From Enterococcus_E cecorum_C (GTDB lineage Bacteria > Bacillota > Bacilli > Lactobacillales > Enterococcaceae): a DNA stretch of 64,000 bases. The stretch's first letter is position 1, and the number at the start of each line of letters is the position of its first letter. Both the position numbers and the translations under genes were made by a program. Shown here in pieces: positions 24,931 through 33,636 of the stretch. Under the pieces are notes generated by a model, which made no database searches, was not told the origin of the DNA, and saw nothing but the letters and a program-made list of their open reading frames with translations. The stretch is taken from positions 36,459-100,458 of the forward strand of contig NZ_JBQKFH010000002.1 of the NCBI RefSeq assembly GCF_052119425.1. Reading direction: 5' to 3'.

Positions 24931-26934
24931 TTATAAGCTTGTTACAGTTACAACCGTTTCGCCAGCATTCACTGGTTTCGTAGCTACCACTGGATCTACT
25001 TGGAAATCATTAGAGTTAGTGATAATTACTGGTGTTTGTGTCGTGTAACCAGCTTCTTTCACTACATTTAAGTCAACTTCAAGTAATAATTGTCCCGCTT
25101 TAACCGCATCGCCTTGTTTCACATGCGCAGTGAATCCTTTACCATCTAATTCAACAGTATCTAAACCTACATGGATTAATAATTCTACGCCAGTGTCACT
25201 TACTAAACCAATCGCATGTTTTGTTGGGAATAATAAGCTGACTGTACCATCAAATGGCGCAACTAATTTACCTTCAGAAGGATCAATTACAACCCCTTGT
25301 CCCATTGTACCTTGTGCAAATACTGGATCTTTGGCATCTGCTAATGGTAATAATTGTCCAGTAAATGGTGCTTTGACTTCAGTTTTTGTACCAGCAGCTA
25401 CAACTTTTGCTTGAGTTGCTTTTGGTGCTTCATCGACTTCACCTAAACCAACTGGAATTGTTTGTTCTACACGGTCGATTTTGTTAAAGATACCTGCTTT
25501 ACGGAAGAATAAAGTTAAGATAATTGGAACGACAATTGCAATCGCCATCGCAATTAAGAAGATTAAGTAACCTTGAGCACCTGTGCCTTTACCTACACCT
25601 AGACTATTCTTGATAGCTAAGATACCTGGTAGACCACCGACACCGATAGCATTAGCACGAACTTTCATAATTGTGATAAACATACCTGCAATACCTGAAC
25701 CAATCATCGCAGCAACGAATGGATAAACATATTTTAAGTTAATCCCAAACATCGCTGGTTCAGTAACCCCTAACCAAGCTGAAATAACAGATGGTACTGA
25801 GATTTGTTCTTCTTTTTTGTTTCCACGGTGAGCAATAACAACCGCTAATACTGCAGCACCTTGCGCGATATTAGATAAACAGATCATTGGCCAAAGGTTA
25901 GTTGAACCAAAGTCGGCAATTAATTGAGAGTCAATCGCTAAAGTGGTATGGTGCAAACCAGTGATTACTAATGGCGCATAAACCGCACCGAAAATACCAC
26001 CGAATAACCAGTTAAGAGGTGATTCTAAACCAGTATTCACAATCCAAGAAATACCTGAACCAATCTTCCAACCAATTGGACCTAAAATAGTATGAGCCGC
26101 AATGATTGTTGGTAATAATGAGAAGAATGGTACGAAAATCATTGAAACAGATTCAGGGATACGTTTTCTAAAGAATCTTTCTAAGTAAACAAGTAAGAAT
26201 CCGGCCATCATCGCTGGAATCACTTGTGCTTGGTAACCAATTTTAGCTACTTGGAAGAAACCAAAATCCCAAGACCAGTTTTTCGCAATTTCAGCAGCAG
26301 AAGTACCATTTACAGCATAAGCATTTAACAATTGAGGAGAAACTAAAGTAATCCCTAAGACAATCCCCAAAATTTCAGTAGCGCCCATTCGACGAGCAAT
26401 ACTCCAAGTAATACCTACTGGCAAGAAGTGGAAAATCGCTTCACCAGGTAACCACAAGAAACTATTTACCCCATTCCAGAATGGCGATACGGCAACAATT
26501 GTTTGATTACCTAAAAAGCCAAATTGCACACCTTCTAAAATATTACGGAAACCTAAAATTAAACCACCTACGATAATTGCTGGTAATAATGGTGTGAAGA
26601 TTTCAGCTAACATGGTAATCACACGTTGTACTGGATTTTGGTTTTGTTTCGCAGCTGATTTCGCATCTTCTTTAGAAACCCCAGATAATCCAGATACTGC
26701 AATAAAATCATTGTAGAATACAGGCACATCATTCCCAATAATTACTTGGAATTGCCCTGCATTCGTAAACATTCCTTTAACCACTGGAATATTTTCGATT
26801 GTTGCTTCGTCTGCTTTTTTTGGATCATTTAAGACAAAACGCATTCTTGTCGCACAGTGTGTAACAGCTGATACGTTTTCTCTACCACCAATGGCAGATA
26901 GCAACTCTTTGGCTTCTTTGTCGTATTTGCCCAT
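24931..26934 (-). CDS. treP: Trehalose PTS transporter, IIBCA
   Basis: Polypeptide of 667 residues, order IIB (phospho-Cys27 in THCATRM), IIC and IIA (phospho-His588 in IHVGLDTVEL). The IIC region closely follows TreB: LWLPGEAIFHFLP, ILGIVLGITLVSPQLLNAY, KIGYQAQVIPA, LYAPLVITGLHHTTLAID-like and GVTEPAMFGINLKY. It imports trehalose as trehalose-6-phosphate. The divergent GntR gene treR supports this. No trehalose-6-phosphate hydrolase is adjacent. AAGGAGG precedes the ATG. Confidence 0.92.
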   Translation of the reverse strand: MGKYDKEAKELLSAIGGRENVSAVTHCATRMRFVLNDPKKADEATIENIPVVKGMFTNAGQFQVIIGNDVPVFYNDFIAVSGLSGVSKEDAKSAAKQNQNPVQRVITMLAEIFTPLLPAIIVGGLILGFRNILEGVQFGFLGNQTIVAVSPFWNGVNSFLWLPGEAIFHFLPVGITWSIARRMGATEILGIVLGITLVSPQLLNAYAVNGTSAAEIAKNWSWDFGFFQVAKIGYQAQVIPAMMAGFLLVYLERFFRKRIPESVSMIFVPFFSLLPTIIAAHTILGPIGWKIGSGISWIVNTGLESPLNWLFGGIFGAVYAPLVITGLHHTTLAIDSQLIADFGSTNLWPMICLSNIAQGAAVLAVVIAHRGNKKEEQISVPSVISAWLGVTEPAMFGINLKYVYPFVAAMIGSGIAGMFITIMKVRANAIGVGGLPGILAIKNSLGVGKGTGAQGYLIFLIAMAIAIVVPIILTLFFRKAGIFNKIDRVEQTIPVGLGEVDEAPKATQAKVVAAGTKTEVKAPFTGQLLPLADAKDPVFAQGTMGQGVVIDPSEGKLVAPFDGTVSLLFPTKHAIGLVSDTGVELLIHVGLDTVELDGKGFTAHVKQGDAVKAGQLLLEVDLNVVKEAGYTTQTPVIITNSNDFQVDPVVATKPVNAGETVVTVTSL

Positions 26935-26955
26935 AGTTTTTTCCTCCTTATAAAC

Positions 26956-26969
26956 AACTTGTATAACTA
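26956..26969. promoter_or_regulatory. Possible TreR operator in the treP leader
   Basis: AACTTGTATAACTA resembles the TTGTATATACAA box of Bacillus TreR. A related sequence lies before treR at 27238-27254 (GATGTACATACAAGTT). Pattern-based only. Confidence 0.4.
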
Positions 26970-26985
26970 TGTTTCTTACATGCTT

Positions 26986-27024
26986 AATATACTGTATTTC
27001 ATACCTTTTGTAAACCGTTTACAA
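26986..27024 (-). promoter_or_regulatory. treP promoter with palindrome over the -35 box
   Basis: Minus-strand TTTACA (27009-27014), 17-nt spacer, TATATT (26986-26991). The -35 is inside the palindrome TTGTAAACGGTTTACAA (27008-27024), which also matches the cre consensus at 14 of 15 positions. It could serve CcpA or another repressor. Confidence 0.65.
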
Positions 27025-27237
27025 TTTTGAAAACACGTTTGAAAATTTTCTTAAATTAGAGAATTTTAATCATTCGGTTTCTGTTACCGGTGCCCCAGAT
27101 ATAAATATGTCTTTATTCTACCTACCTGTATGGGAATTCACCAACAAGCTAAAGTTTAACAAGCTTATAAATTAATTTTTTTTAATTTTTATAAATAATA
27201 TCTGTTTTTTTCGTATGATAGAGATGTTAAGTATTTA

Positions 27238-27254
27238 TGATGTACATACAAGTT
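27238..27254. promoter_or_regulatory. Possible TreR operator before treR
   Basis: GATGTACATACAAGTT shares ACAAGTT with the reverse of AACTTGT at 26956. This suggests autoregulation of treR, but it is weak evidence. Confidence 0.35.
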
Positions 27255-27267
27255 AGAGGGGTTCTTG

Positions 27268-27984
27268 ATGAAAATATATGAATTAATCTATCAACAATTA
27301 GAAAGTGAAATCTTATTGGGAAATTATCCCCCAGAAACCTTTTTGCCAAGCGAAAGCCAATTAGCTAAGCACTTTGACGCCTCACGCGATACCATTCGCA
27401 AAGCCTTGCAACAATTGACCAACCATGGCTATATCAAAAAAGTTCAAGGGAAAGGTTCGCTAGTCTTAAGAAGAGAACAGTTACGTTTCCCTGTTTCTGG
27501 TCTAACTAGTTATAAAGAGTTACAAAATGCCTATGGTTATGATAGCAGCACCCAAGTTGAAAGTTTAACCAAGCTAATTGTCAAAAAAGAACTGGCTGAA
27601 AAAACTGGCTTTGAAGAAAATCACGAAGTTTGGTCCGTCCTAAGAAGTCGTAAAATTGATGGGCAAAAGGTAATTTTAGATTGGGATTTGATTGCGCTAG
27701 AATTTGTGAAAGAGCTTGATACTGAAATTGCCAAAGATTCCTTATATGCCTACTTTGAAAAACAACTAGGACTAGAAATCTCTTTTGCTGAAAAAGAAAT
27801 TACGGTTGACCCTGTTAAAACCTTGGATAAATTATACTTGGATTTAAATGAGCAAGATACCCACATTGTTTCGGTGACAAGTCGCGTCTTCTTAAAAAAT
27901 ATGCGGCAATTTCAATATACAGAAAGCCATCATCGCCTAGACAAGTTTAAATTTCATGATTTTGCTCGTCGCCATCAATTGTAA
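27268..27984 (+). CDS. treR: TreR trehalose operon repressor, GntR/HutC
   Basis: Transcription regulator of 238 residues. The N-terminal winged helix (about 1-70, FLPSESQLAKHFDASRDTIRKALQQLTNHGYI) is GntR type. The effector domain has the UTRA pattern and fits TreR, which binds trehalose-6-phosphate. The start is the ATG at 27268, six bases after GAGGGG; the TTG just before it is less likely. Divergent from treP. Confidence 0.9.
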   Translation: MKIYELIYQQLESEILLGNYPPETFLPSESQLAKHFDASRDTIRKALQQLTNHGYIKKVQGKGSLVLRREQLRFPVSGLTSYKELQNAYGYDSSTQVESLTKLIVKKELAEKTGFEENHEVWSVLRSRKIDGQKVILDWDLIALEFVKELDTEIAKDSLYAYFEKQLGLEISFAEKEITVDPVKTLDKLYLDLNEQDTHIVSVTSRVFLKNMRQFQYTESHHRLDKFKFHDFARRHQL

Positions 27985-28031
27985 AAAAGTAGCTTCCTTC
28001 TATTGATCAATCATAGAAGAAAGCTACTTAT
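27985..28031. terminator. Bidirectional terminator after treR
   Basis: Stem AAGTAGCTT + CTTCTA paired with TAGAAG + AAGCTACTT around a 12-nt loop. It serves treR and the small convergent gene. Confidence 0.8.
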
Positions 28032-28258
28032 TATTTTTGAGCATTCCTATATAAATCTGTGGCTTGACTCATCGAAAGCTTAAAGGAACAGCAAATACGT
28101 TTGATGGCTAAATCTTTATTTGGACTCTTACGTATGATTTGGGAAATCAAGTGTTCATCTTGCTTCGACATGACTTTAGGTAGTACTTTGCATCGCGTGC
28201 TGAAAAACCATAGACTTATGCCAACTAATATACCGATTATGACAAAACCTAGCCACAT
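28031..28258 (-). CDS. Small membrane-anchored protein of unknown function
   Basis: Protein of 75 residues: one N-terminal helix (GFVIIGILVGISLWFF) and a soluble tail ending DLAIKRICCSFKLSMSQATDLYRNAQ. The tail resembles the C-terminal fold of ribosomal L7/L12 (IK-LR...LSL.EAK-LY), a pattern seen in other small membrane proteins; no role is known. Start chosen at the second of two starts because of AAGGATG spacing. Confidence 0.55.
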   Translation of the reverse strand: MWLGFVIIGILVGISLWFFSTRCKVLPKVMSKQDEHLISQIIRKSPNKDLAIKRICCSFKLSMSQATDLYRNAQK

Positions 28259-28343
28259 CACACATCATCCTTTGCTTTTTATTTGATTTTAGCAAAAGAA
28301 TCTTAAAAATGTATCCGCCTCCAGCATGATTTTTCCATAGATT

Positions 28344-29744
28344 TTAGGCTTCAAAACCATTTTGATCAGCCACTTGTTTGAACCAATGTCCTGATTTTTT
28401 AATTGTCCGTTTCCCATCATTGACCAAATCGACTGAGATAAAGCCATAGCGATTCTTATAGGCATTCAACCATGACCAGTTATCCATGCAAGTCCACATA
28501 TGATATCCTTTACAATTGGCACCTTCTTGAATGGCTTGATGGACATATTTCAAATGATTTTGCACAAATTCAATGCGATAATCATCCTCAATTTGCCCTT
28601 CTTCATTGATAAAGCGTTCTTCACCTTCCACACCCATGCCATTTTCCGAGATATAACATGGAATATTGCCATAATTATCACGAACATTGATTAAGATATC
28701 ATAAATTCCTTTTTCATATATTTCCCAGCCACGATAAGGATTCATTTTACGACCTGGCATTTCATAGTTATCAAAGAAATCATCAGGCATTGGATGATTC
28801 GGATCAACTTTTGATAAATCTTCCTTTGCTTTGATTCGGCGTGGTTGATAATAATTAATGCCTAGAAAATCAATGGTATTCTCTTTGAAAATCGCAGCAT
28901 CTTCAGCTTGTCTTTCCGGTAGTAAATCTAATTGTTTGACCACTTCAATTAAATCTTGTGGATATTCTCCTTTGATGGCTGGTTCTAAAAATGAACGATT
29001 AAAGAAAGCATCGGCCAATTGACTCGCTTTGACATCTGCGGGATTGTTTTCATCACGAGGATAGCTTGGGGTAAGATTTAAAATAATCCCAATTTGACCA
29101 CCTAGATTCATTTGATGATAAGCTTGAATTGCAAGGGCACTGGCTAAAGCTTCATGATAACCGACTTGAACCGCATGCTTCATATTAACCTCAGCTGGAT
29201 AATGAAATTGATATAAATACCCACCTTCAACAGGCACAATTGGTTCATTATGGGTAAACCAATATTTCACCCGATCCCCAAACAATTCAAAACAAGTCTT
29301 CGCATAGTTCACATAAGCCTCTACTGTTTGGCGATTTAACCAACCACCTTGTTCTTGTAGTTTCATTGGCATGTCAAAATGATATAAATTGATAAAAGGC
29401 TCGATACCATTGGCAATGAGTTCATCAATATAATCATTATAAAATTGTACCGCCTTTTCGTTCACTTTCCCGACACCCTCTGGAATGAGTCGACTCCATT
29501 GAATTGAAGTACGAAACGAATTATGTCCGACTTGCTTCATTAATTGAATATCTTCTTTGTATTTGGTATACACTTGTGAAGTCTTGTCTGGTCCTACTTG
29601 ATTAAAAAAGGGTATTGGATTTTGTTGATACCAATAATCCCAAATATTTTCGCCTTTACCATCACCAGCTACTCGGCCTTCTGTTTGCGGACCACTAGCG
29701 GCTGAACCCCAAAAGAAATCTTGTGGAAATTGATAAAAAGTCAT
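28344..29744 (-). CDS. 6-phospho-beta-glucosidase, GH1 (second)
   Basis: GH1 enzyme of 466 residues with acid/base Glu167 (FTHNEPIV) and nucleophile Glu367 (ISENGMG). It belongs to the phospho-beta-glucosidase branch (FFWGSAASGPQTEG start), distinct from bglA. AGGAGG precedes the ATG. It is divergent from a truncated cellobiose-type IIC and its GntR regulator, with which it probably once formed an uptake system. Confidence 0.9.
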   Translation of the reverse strand: MTFYQFPQDFFWGSAASGPQTEGRVAGDGKGENIWDYWYQQNPIPFFNQVGPDKTSQVYTKYKEDIQLMKQVGHNSFRTSIQWSRLIPEGVGKVNEKAVQFYNDYIDELIANGIEPFINLYHFDMPMKLQEQGGWLNRQTVEAYVNYAKTCFELFGDRVKYWFTHNEPIVPVEGGYLYQFHYPAEVNMKHAVQVGYHEALASALAIQAYHQMNLGGQIGIILNLTPSYPRDENNPADVKASQLADAFFNRSFLEPAIKGEYPQDLIEVVKQLDLLPERQAEDAAIFKENTIDFLGINYYQPRRIKAKEDLSKVDPNHPMPDDFFDNYEMPGRKMNPYRGWEIYEKGIYDILINVRDNYGNIPCYISENGMGVEGEERFINEEGQIEDDYRIEFVQNHLKYVHQAIQEGANCKGYHMWTCMDNWSWLNAYKNRYGFISVDLVNDGKRTIKKSGHWFKQVADQNGFEA

Positions 29745-29787
29745 AATAAATGCCTCCTGGATACGTTTTTATATTTCTGTTAACTCT

Positions 29788-29815
29788 ATTATAGCAACTT
29801 ATTTATCAAAATCAA
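29788..29815 (-). promoter_or_regulatory. Promoter of the second phospho-beta-glucosidase gene
   Basis: Minus-strand TTGATT (29810-29815), 16-nt spacer, extended -10 TGCTATAAT (TATAAT at 29788-29793). Confidence 0.7.
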
Positions 29816-29834
29816 TCTTTTTGTTATAAATGAC

Positions 29835-29882
29835 TAGACATTTATTTTGAATGATGGTATATTTTCGTTGTAACGGTTACAA
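29835..29882 (+). promoter_or_regulatory. Promoter plus palindromic operator of the celB-gntR unit
   Basis: Plus-strand TAGACA (29835-29840), 17-nt spacer, TATATT (29858-29863). The palindrome TTGTAACGGTTACAA (29868-29882) lies right at the expected transcription start, the classic place for a repressor. The GntR regulator encoded downstream is the natural candidate to bind it. Confidence 0.65.
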
Positions 29883-29890
29883 ATCTATAA

Positions 29891-30556
29891 GTGAATATGC
29901 ACGATATTGTTTACCAAGTGATTCAAGCACCATTAACTGGTCTAGGAAGTAGCTTACCTGCGACTTTAATTGCTTTATTCTTTGTCCAATTTTTATGGTT
30001 CTTTGGATTACATGGCCAAATCATCGTCAATTCCGTCATGGATCCAATTTGGAATACCTTAATGTTAGAAAACTTAGAAGCCTATAAAGCCGGCAAAGAA
30101 TTACCACACATTATCACCAAACCATTCATGGAAGTCTTTACGGTTGGACTTGGTGGTTCAGGGATGACCTTAGCAGTTGTGATTCTAATGGCCTTTGTTT
30201 TGAAGAAAAAACAATACCAAGATGTCGGTCGTCTCGCTTTAGCACCTGGTATCTTTAACGTCAACGAACCAGTTATTTTGGGTCTACCTATCGTATTAAA
30301 TCCAACTATTTTAATACCATGGGTCATTGCACCATTAATTGTCACAACCTTAAATTACTTAGTTATGGCCGCTGGAATTGTACCAGCTCCAACTGGTGTA
30401 TCTGTACCTTGGACTGTGCCTATCTTCTTTAGCGGCATGCTCGCAACCAACTCAGTATTAGGTGGCGTCTTACAAATTGTTGCCTTTTTAATTGTCGCTA
30501 TCGTTTGGTATCCATTCTTACGTGTACTAGACAAACAACTTGATTCTGCGCTATAA
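29891..30556 (+). pseudogene. PTS lactose/cellobiose IIC, N-terminal half missing
   Basis: 221 residues matching only the C-terminal half of CelB-type IIC proteins (about 430-450 residues). It has NMHDIVYQVIQAPLTGLGSSLPATL, WFFGLHGQ and the LAPGIFNVNEPVILGLPIVLNP signature. Homology begins with the first codons; the frame is closed directly upstream by TAA, and no Shine-Dalgarno site precedes the GTG/ATG. A deletion has joined the promoter/operator directly to the middle of the gene. It is probably non-functional, although a half-transporter cannot be ruled out. Confidence 0.8.
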
Positions 30557-30607
30557 TTTTACCAATAAGAAACAAAGATGACGGTAAAATGGTTGGGAGG
30601 AACAAAC

Positions 30608-31330
30608 ATGCCAAAATATGAAGAAATTGCCAATATACTTAGAGAAAGAATCCTAAATGGCACATATCCAGTGGACAGCTTCCTTCCCCACCAGACAGAA
30701 TTGGTCAAAGAGTTTAATGTTAGCCGCATGACCATCAAAAAAGCGGTCAATATCTTAACGGTTGAAGGCCTTGTGTATTCAAAACAAGGAATGGGGACAA
30801 AAATTCTCAACTCTTCCTTTTGGGATAAAGATGATGATCTTTATCGTTTTAACCAATATCAAGGGCTCACGAGTGATTTCAAAAATGATGAAAGAACCTT
30901 AACGAGTCAGGTCATTTTATTTACGGTTATCTTTCCTAGTGAAGAGATTGCACAAAGACTTGCTGTTGATACCCAAACACCAATTTACCAAATTATTCGT
31001 CTGCGTTTGGTAGATAATCAGCCCTTTGTCTTAGAACATACTTATATGCCTTGTGATTTAGTTCCTGGTCTATCACGTGAGATTCTTCAAAATTCGATTT
31101 ATAGTTATATCCAAGACGAATTAAAAATCAATTTTGCTGGAAGCTATCGTCATATCACTGCAGAAAAGCCTGATGAATATGATCAAAAATATCTACACTG
31201 TGAATTGACCGATCCAGTATTGCAAGTCGAACAAGTAGTCTATCTCGAAAATGGCCGTCCGATTGAATATTCGAGAAGTCGCAATCGTTATGACGCAAGA
31301 GGCTACTCATTATTAGATGTCAAAAAATAA
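30608..31330 (+). CDS. GntR/HutC-family regulator of beta-glucoside genes
   Basis: Regulator of 240 residues with an N-terminal winged helix (MPKYEEIANILRERILNGTYP...VSRMTIKKAVNIL) and a UTRA effector domain with HTYMPCDL and YSRSRNRYDARGYSL. The ATG at 30608 follows GGGAGGAAC; an upstream start at 30578 lacks such a site. It is downstream of the celB remnant and probably represses both divergent promoters through the TTGTAACGGTTACAA palindrome. Confidence 0.85.
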   Translation: MPKYEEIANILRERILNGTYPVDSFLPHQTELVKEFNVSRMTIKKAVNILTVEGLVYSKQGMGTKILNSSFWDKDDDLYRFNQYQGLTSDFKNDERTLTSQVILFTVIFPSEEIAQRLAVDTQTPIYQIIRLRLVDNQPFVLEHTYMPCDLVPGLSREILQNSIYSYIQDELKINFAGSYRHITAEKPDEYDQKYLHCELTDPVLQVEQVVYLENGRPIEYSRSRNRYDARGYSLLDVKK

Positions 31331-31331
31331 A

Positions 31332-31380
31332 TAATGATGGTGTGTCACTTTTATCTTTAAAGTTGGCACATCATTTTTTT
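31332..31380 (+). terminator. Terminator of the GntR regulator
   Basis: Imperfect stem ATGATGGTGTGTCA/TGGCACATCAT followed by seven T. Confidence 0.6.
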
Positions 31381-31383
31381 ATG

Positions 31384-31433
31384 CAAAAACGGATATTCCT
31401 GACTAACCTTGATTGTTAATCTGGAATATCCGT
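31384..31433 (-). terminator. Terminator of ntpJ
   Basis: Perfect stem ACGGATATTCC/GGAATATCCGT (31389-31399 with 31423-31433) followed by T on the minus strand. Confidence 0.8.
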
Positions 31434-31444
31434 TACTATTTATC

Positions 31445-32806
31445 TTAACCAACAAGCACGCTTTCATATGGATATTGATAGCGACAAGTTGTTTTTTGAT
31501 TATTGGACATTAATGAGAAGAGTACGGTCATGATACCCACTCGACCAATATACATTAAACCAATAATTAATAATTTACCAAATTCGGTTAAATCTGGCGT
31601 TAAGCCCATCGTCAAGCCTACTGTACCAAAGGCTGAGAATACTTCAAAAGCCGCGTACTCAATCCCATTTTGACGTGGTAAATGTTCGGTCGCTGATAAA
31701 ATCATAATCGAGATAACGCATAGACTTAAGGTGATAAAGAATAAAGTCATCGCCCGAAATACTGCGGTTTCTTTAATCGAGCGGCCAGCAAATTCAGCCC
31801 GTTGACGCCCCTTTAATAGTGAAATCATCTGAATTAAGACGACTCCGAAAGTTGTTGTTTTCAAACCACCGGCAGTCGATCCAGAGGTACCACCGATATA
31901 CATCAAGAACATGGTTAAAATTAATCCTGGATTAGACATCGCCGCATAATCTACAGAATAAAATCCAGCTGTTCTTGGCGTAACCGACATAAATAAAGTA
32001 TTCATCAATCGAACCAAGAAATTATCGCTTTGAACTAAGTAACGCCCATTATGCTCAGAGAAGAAGAAAATCACGAAGCCACCAAGCAACAATAACCCAG
32101 TCATCATCAACGCAATTTTACTATGCATGGACATCCGCTTAGTATGTTTATACTGTAATAAATCACGCCAAACTAAAAATCCTAAGCCCCCAGAAACAAT
32201 CAAGAAAGAAATGACCAATAAAATATAGGGATCATTTTGGAAAGGCACTAAACTATCTCCGAATAAATCAAAACCAGCATTACAAAAACTAGAAATTGCA
32301 TGGAAAAGGGCATACCAAATTCCCTTAATGATACCGTAACGCGGAACCAAATCAATCGCTAATAACACCATTCCCGTTGTCTGAATTGCAATCGAAAACT
32401 TTAATACATACAAGGTTAACTTCATCACACCAGACATATCATCTAAATTTAAGGCTTCTTTTAAAACAATTCGAGTGCTCAGATTGACCTTTTTCTTCGC
32501 TAAGGTATAAAAAATAATTGGCAGCATCATAAAGCCTAAACCACCCATTTCAATTAAAAGCATGATGATGATTTGACCAAAAATACTCCAATGTTGTGCT
32601 GTATTTAATGTCGTCAATCCCGTTACACAAGTCGCTGAAGTTGCGGTGAATACAGCATCTAAAAAATTCGTAAATTGACCACTTTGCGAACTAATCGGCA
32701 AGGAAAGTAAAAAGCCTCCGGTCAAAATAATTATCGCAAATCCTAGAGATAAAAATTTGACTGGCCCTAATTTTTGAATATTACTCTTTTTTTCTTTTTT
32801 TAACAT
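31445..32806 (-). CDS. ntpJ: KtrB/NtpJ potassium uptake protein
   Basis: Potassium-translocating membrane subunit (453 residues) of the Trk/Ktr superfamily. Four P-loop filter glycines are visible: TCVTGLT, SFCNAGFD, PRTAGFY and GTVGLTM. In Enterococcus hirae the homologue NtpJ (KtrII) is the last gene of the V-ATPase operon, and this copy stands in the same place. Here a terminator and 195 bp separate it from ntpD, so it is likely to have its own promoter. The partner KtrA-like gene is not in the window. Confidence 0.92.
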   Translation of the reverse strand: MLKKEKKSNIQKLGPVKFLSLGFAIIILTGGFLLSLPISSQSGQFTNFLDAVFTATSATCVTGLTTLNTAQHWSIFGQIIIMLLIEMGGLGFMMLPIIFYTLAKKKVNLSTRIVLKEALNLDDMSGVMKLTLYVLKFSIAIQTTGMVLLAIDLVPRYGIIKGIWYALFHAISSFCNAGFDLFGDSLVPFQNDPYILLVISFLIVSGGLGFLVWRDLLQYKHTKRMSMHSKIALMMTGLLLLGGFVIFFFSEHNGRYLVQSDNFLVRLMNTLFMSVTPRTAGFYSVDYAAMSNPGLILTMFLMYIGGTSGSTAGGLKTTTFGVVLIQMISLLKGRQRAEFAGRSIKETAVFRAMTLFFITLSLCVISIMILSATEHLPRQNGIEYAAFEVFSAFGTVGLTMGLTPDLTEFGKLLIIGLMYIGRVGIMTVLFSLMSNNQKTTCRYQYPYESVLVG

Positions 32807-32960
32807 TTTCGCCCCTTCATTTCAATAAACTAAATCCTCATTCTTATTGTACCGCAATATCATAACCGAGTCATCCCATAAAAGCAACCCTTATTCAAAA
32901 ATCTGATGGAAAGTAAAAGTTTGATTACTAATATTAAGGTTTCCAGTCATATTTTCTAAA

Positions 32961-32993
32961 ATAAATAAACTCCCCTGCCATCAAACAGAGGAG
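32961..32993 (-). terminator. Terminator after ntpD
   Basis: Minus-strand 8-bp stem CTCCTCTG/CAGGGGAG with a T-rich tail. It separates ntpD from ntpJ. Confidence 0.7.
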
Positions 32994-33001
32994 TATAAAG
33001 T

Positions 33002-33631
33002 TTATTTGTTCATATTTTTAATTTTAATCAAACGCGTGATTTCAGAGCGTTCATTTTCTTCAAGTTTCATACGAATGCGATAAATGGTTTGCTCTAATTG
33101 TGGAATGGTCATGTATTCCAAAGCATTCACCCGACGTCTAGTCTTTTCAATTTCTGTAGACATCAATTGACACGTTTTTTCGATTTCCGTTAACTCTAAT
33201 AGCTTGGGTAGAATCGCGGTAAAATCATCAATCACCGTATCTAACTCTGCATTGGAATTCAGATAACCATATTCTAAAGGTGAAGAAAGCAAGTCATCAT
33301 CATAGTCAAAATTCATAACTGGTACTTTGACGCTCATGATATTTTTTTCTAACACATCTAGACTCACTTCACTTGCTGGCAACATGAAAAGCTCTTCAAT
33401 AAAGTTTTCATTAATGGCCGCATCAGCTAACATCAATTGGCGCATCGCTTCTTGTAGTTTTGCCTCGACTTCTTTACGCAATTGGTCATTTTTGCGGATA
33501 AGTAAGATAAATTGACGCATCAGTTCATCTTGTTTATCCTTTAATAATTTATGACCACGAGTAGCTGTTTGTAATTGCTTTTTGAGTCGAGTCAGCTCCA
33601 TTCGCGTTGGATTGACATTTAACTCAGGCAT
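33002..33631 (-). CDS. ntpD: V-type ATPase subunit D (central stalk)
   Basis: Coiled-coil rotor subunit of 209 residues. The start ELNVNPTRMELTRLKKQLQTATRGHKLLKDKQDELMR is almost the NtpD signature. It turns inside the A3B3 ring together with NtpG. The ATG at 33631 was chosen over a GTG at 33640, which lies too close to AAGGGG. Overlaps the ntpB stop region. Confidence 0.95.
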   Translation of the reverse strand: MPELNVNPTRMELTRLKKQLQTATRGHKLLKDKQDELMRQFILLIRKNDQLRKEVEAKLQEAMRQLMLADAAINENFIEELFMLPASEVSLDVLEKNIMSVKVPVMNFDYDDDLLSSPLEYGYLNSNAELDTVIDDFTAILPKLLELTEIEKTCQLMSTEIEKTRRRVNALEYMTIPQLEQTIYRIRMKLEENERSEITRLIKIKNMNK

Positions 33632-33636
33632 GGATC

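Noticed and set aside
24931..26934. Glucose or sucrose specificity of the IIBCA protein
   Set aside because: The IIC sequence follows TreB motif by motif and a TreR-type regulator is divergent.
27025..27045. Second cre site (TGAAAACACGTTTGA) beside the treP palindrome
   Set aside because: One base too many between the half sites compared with the cre consensus; kept out as too weak.
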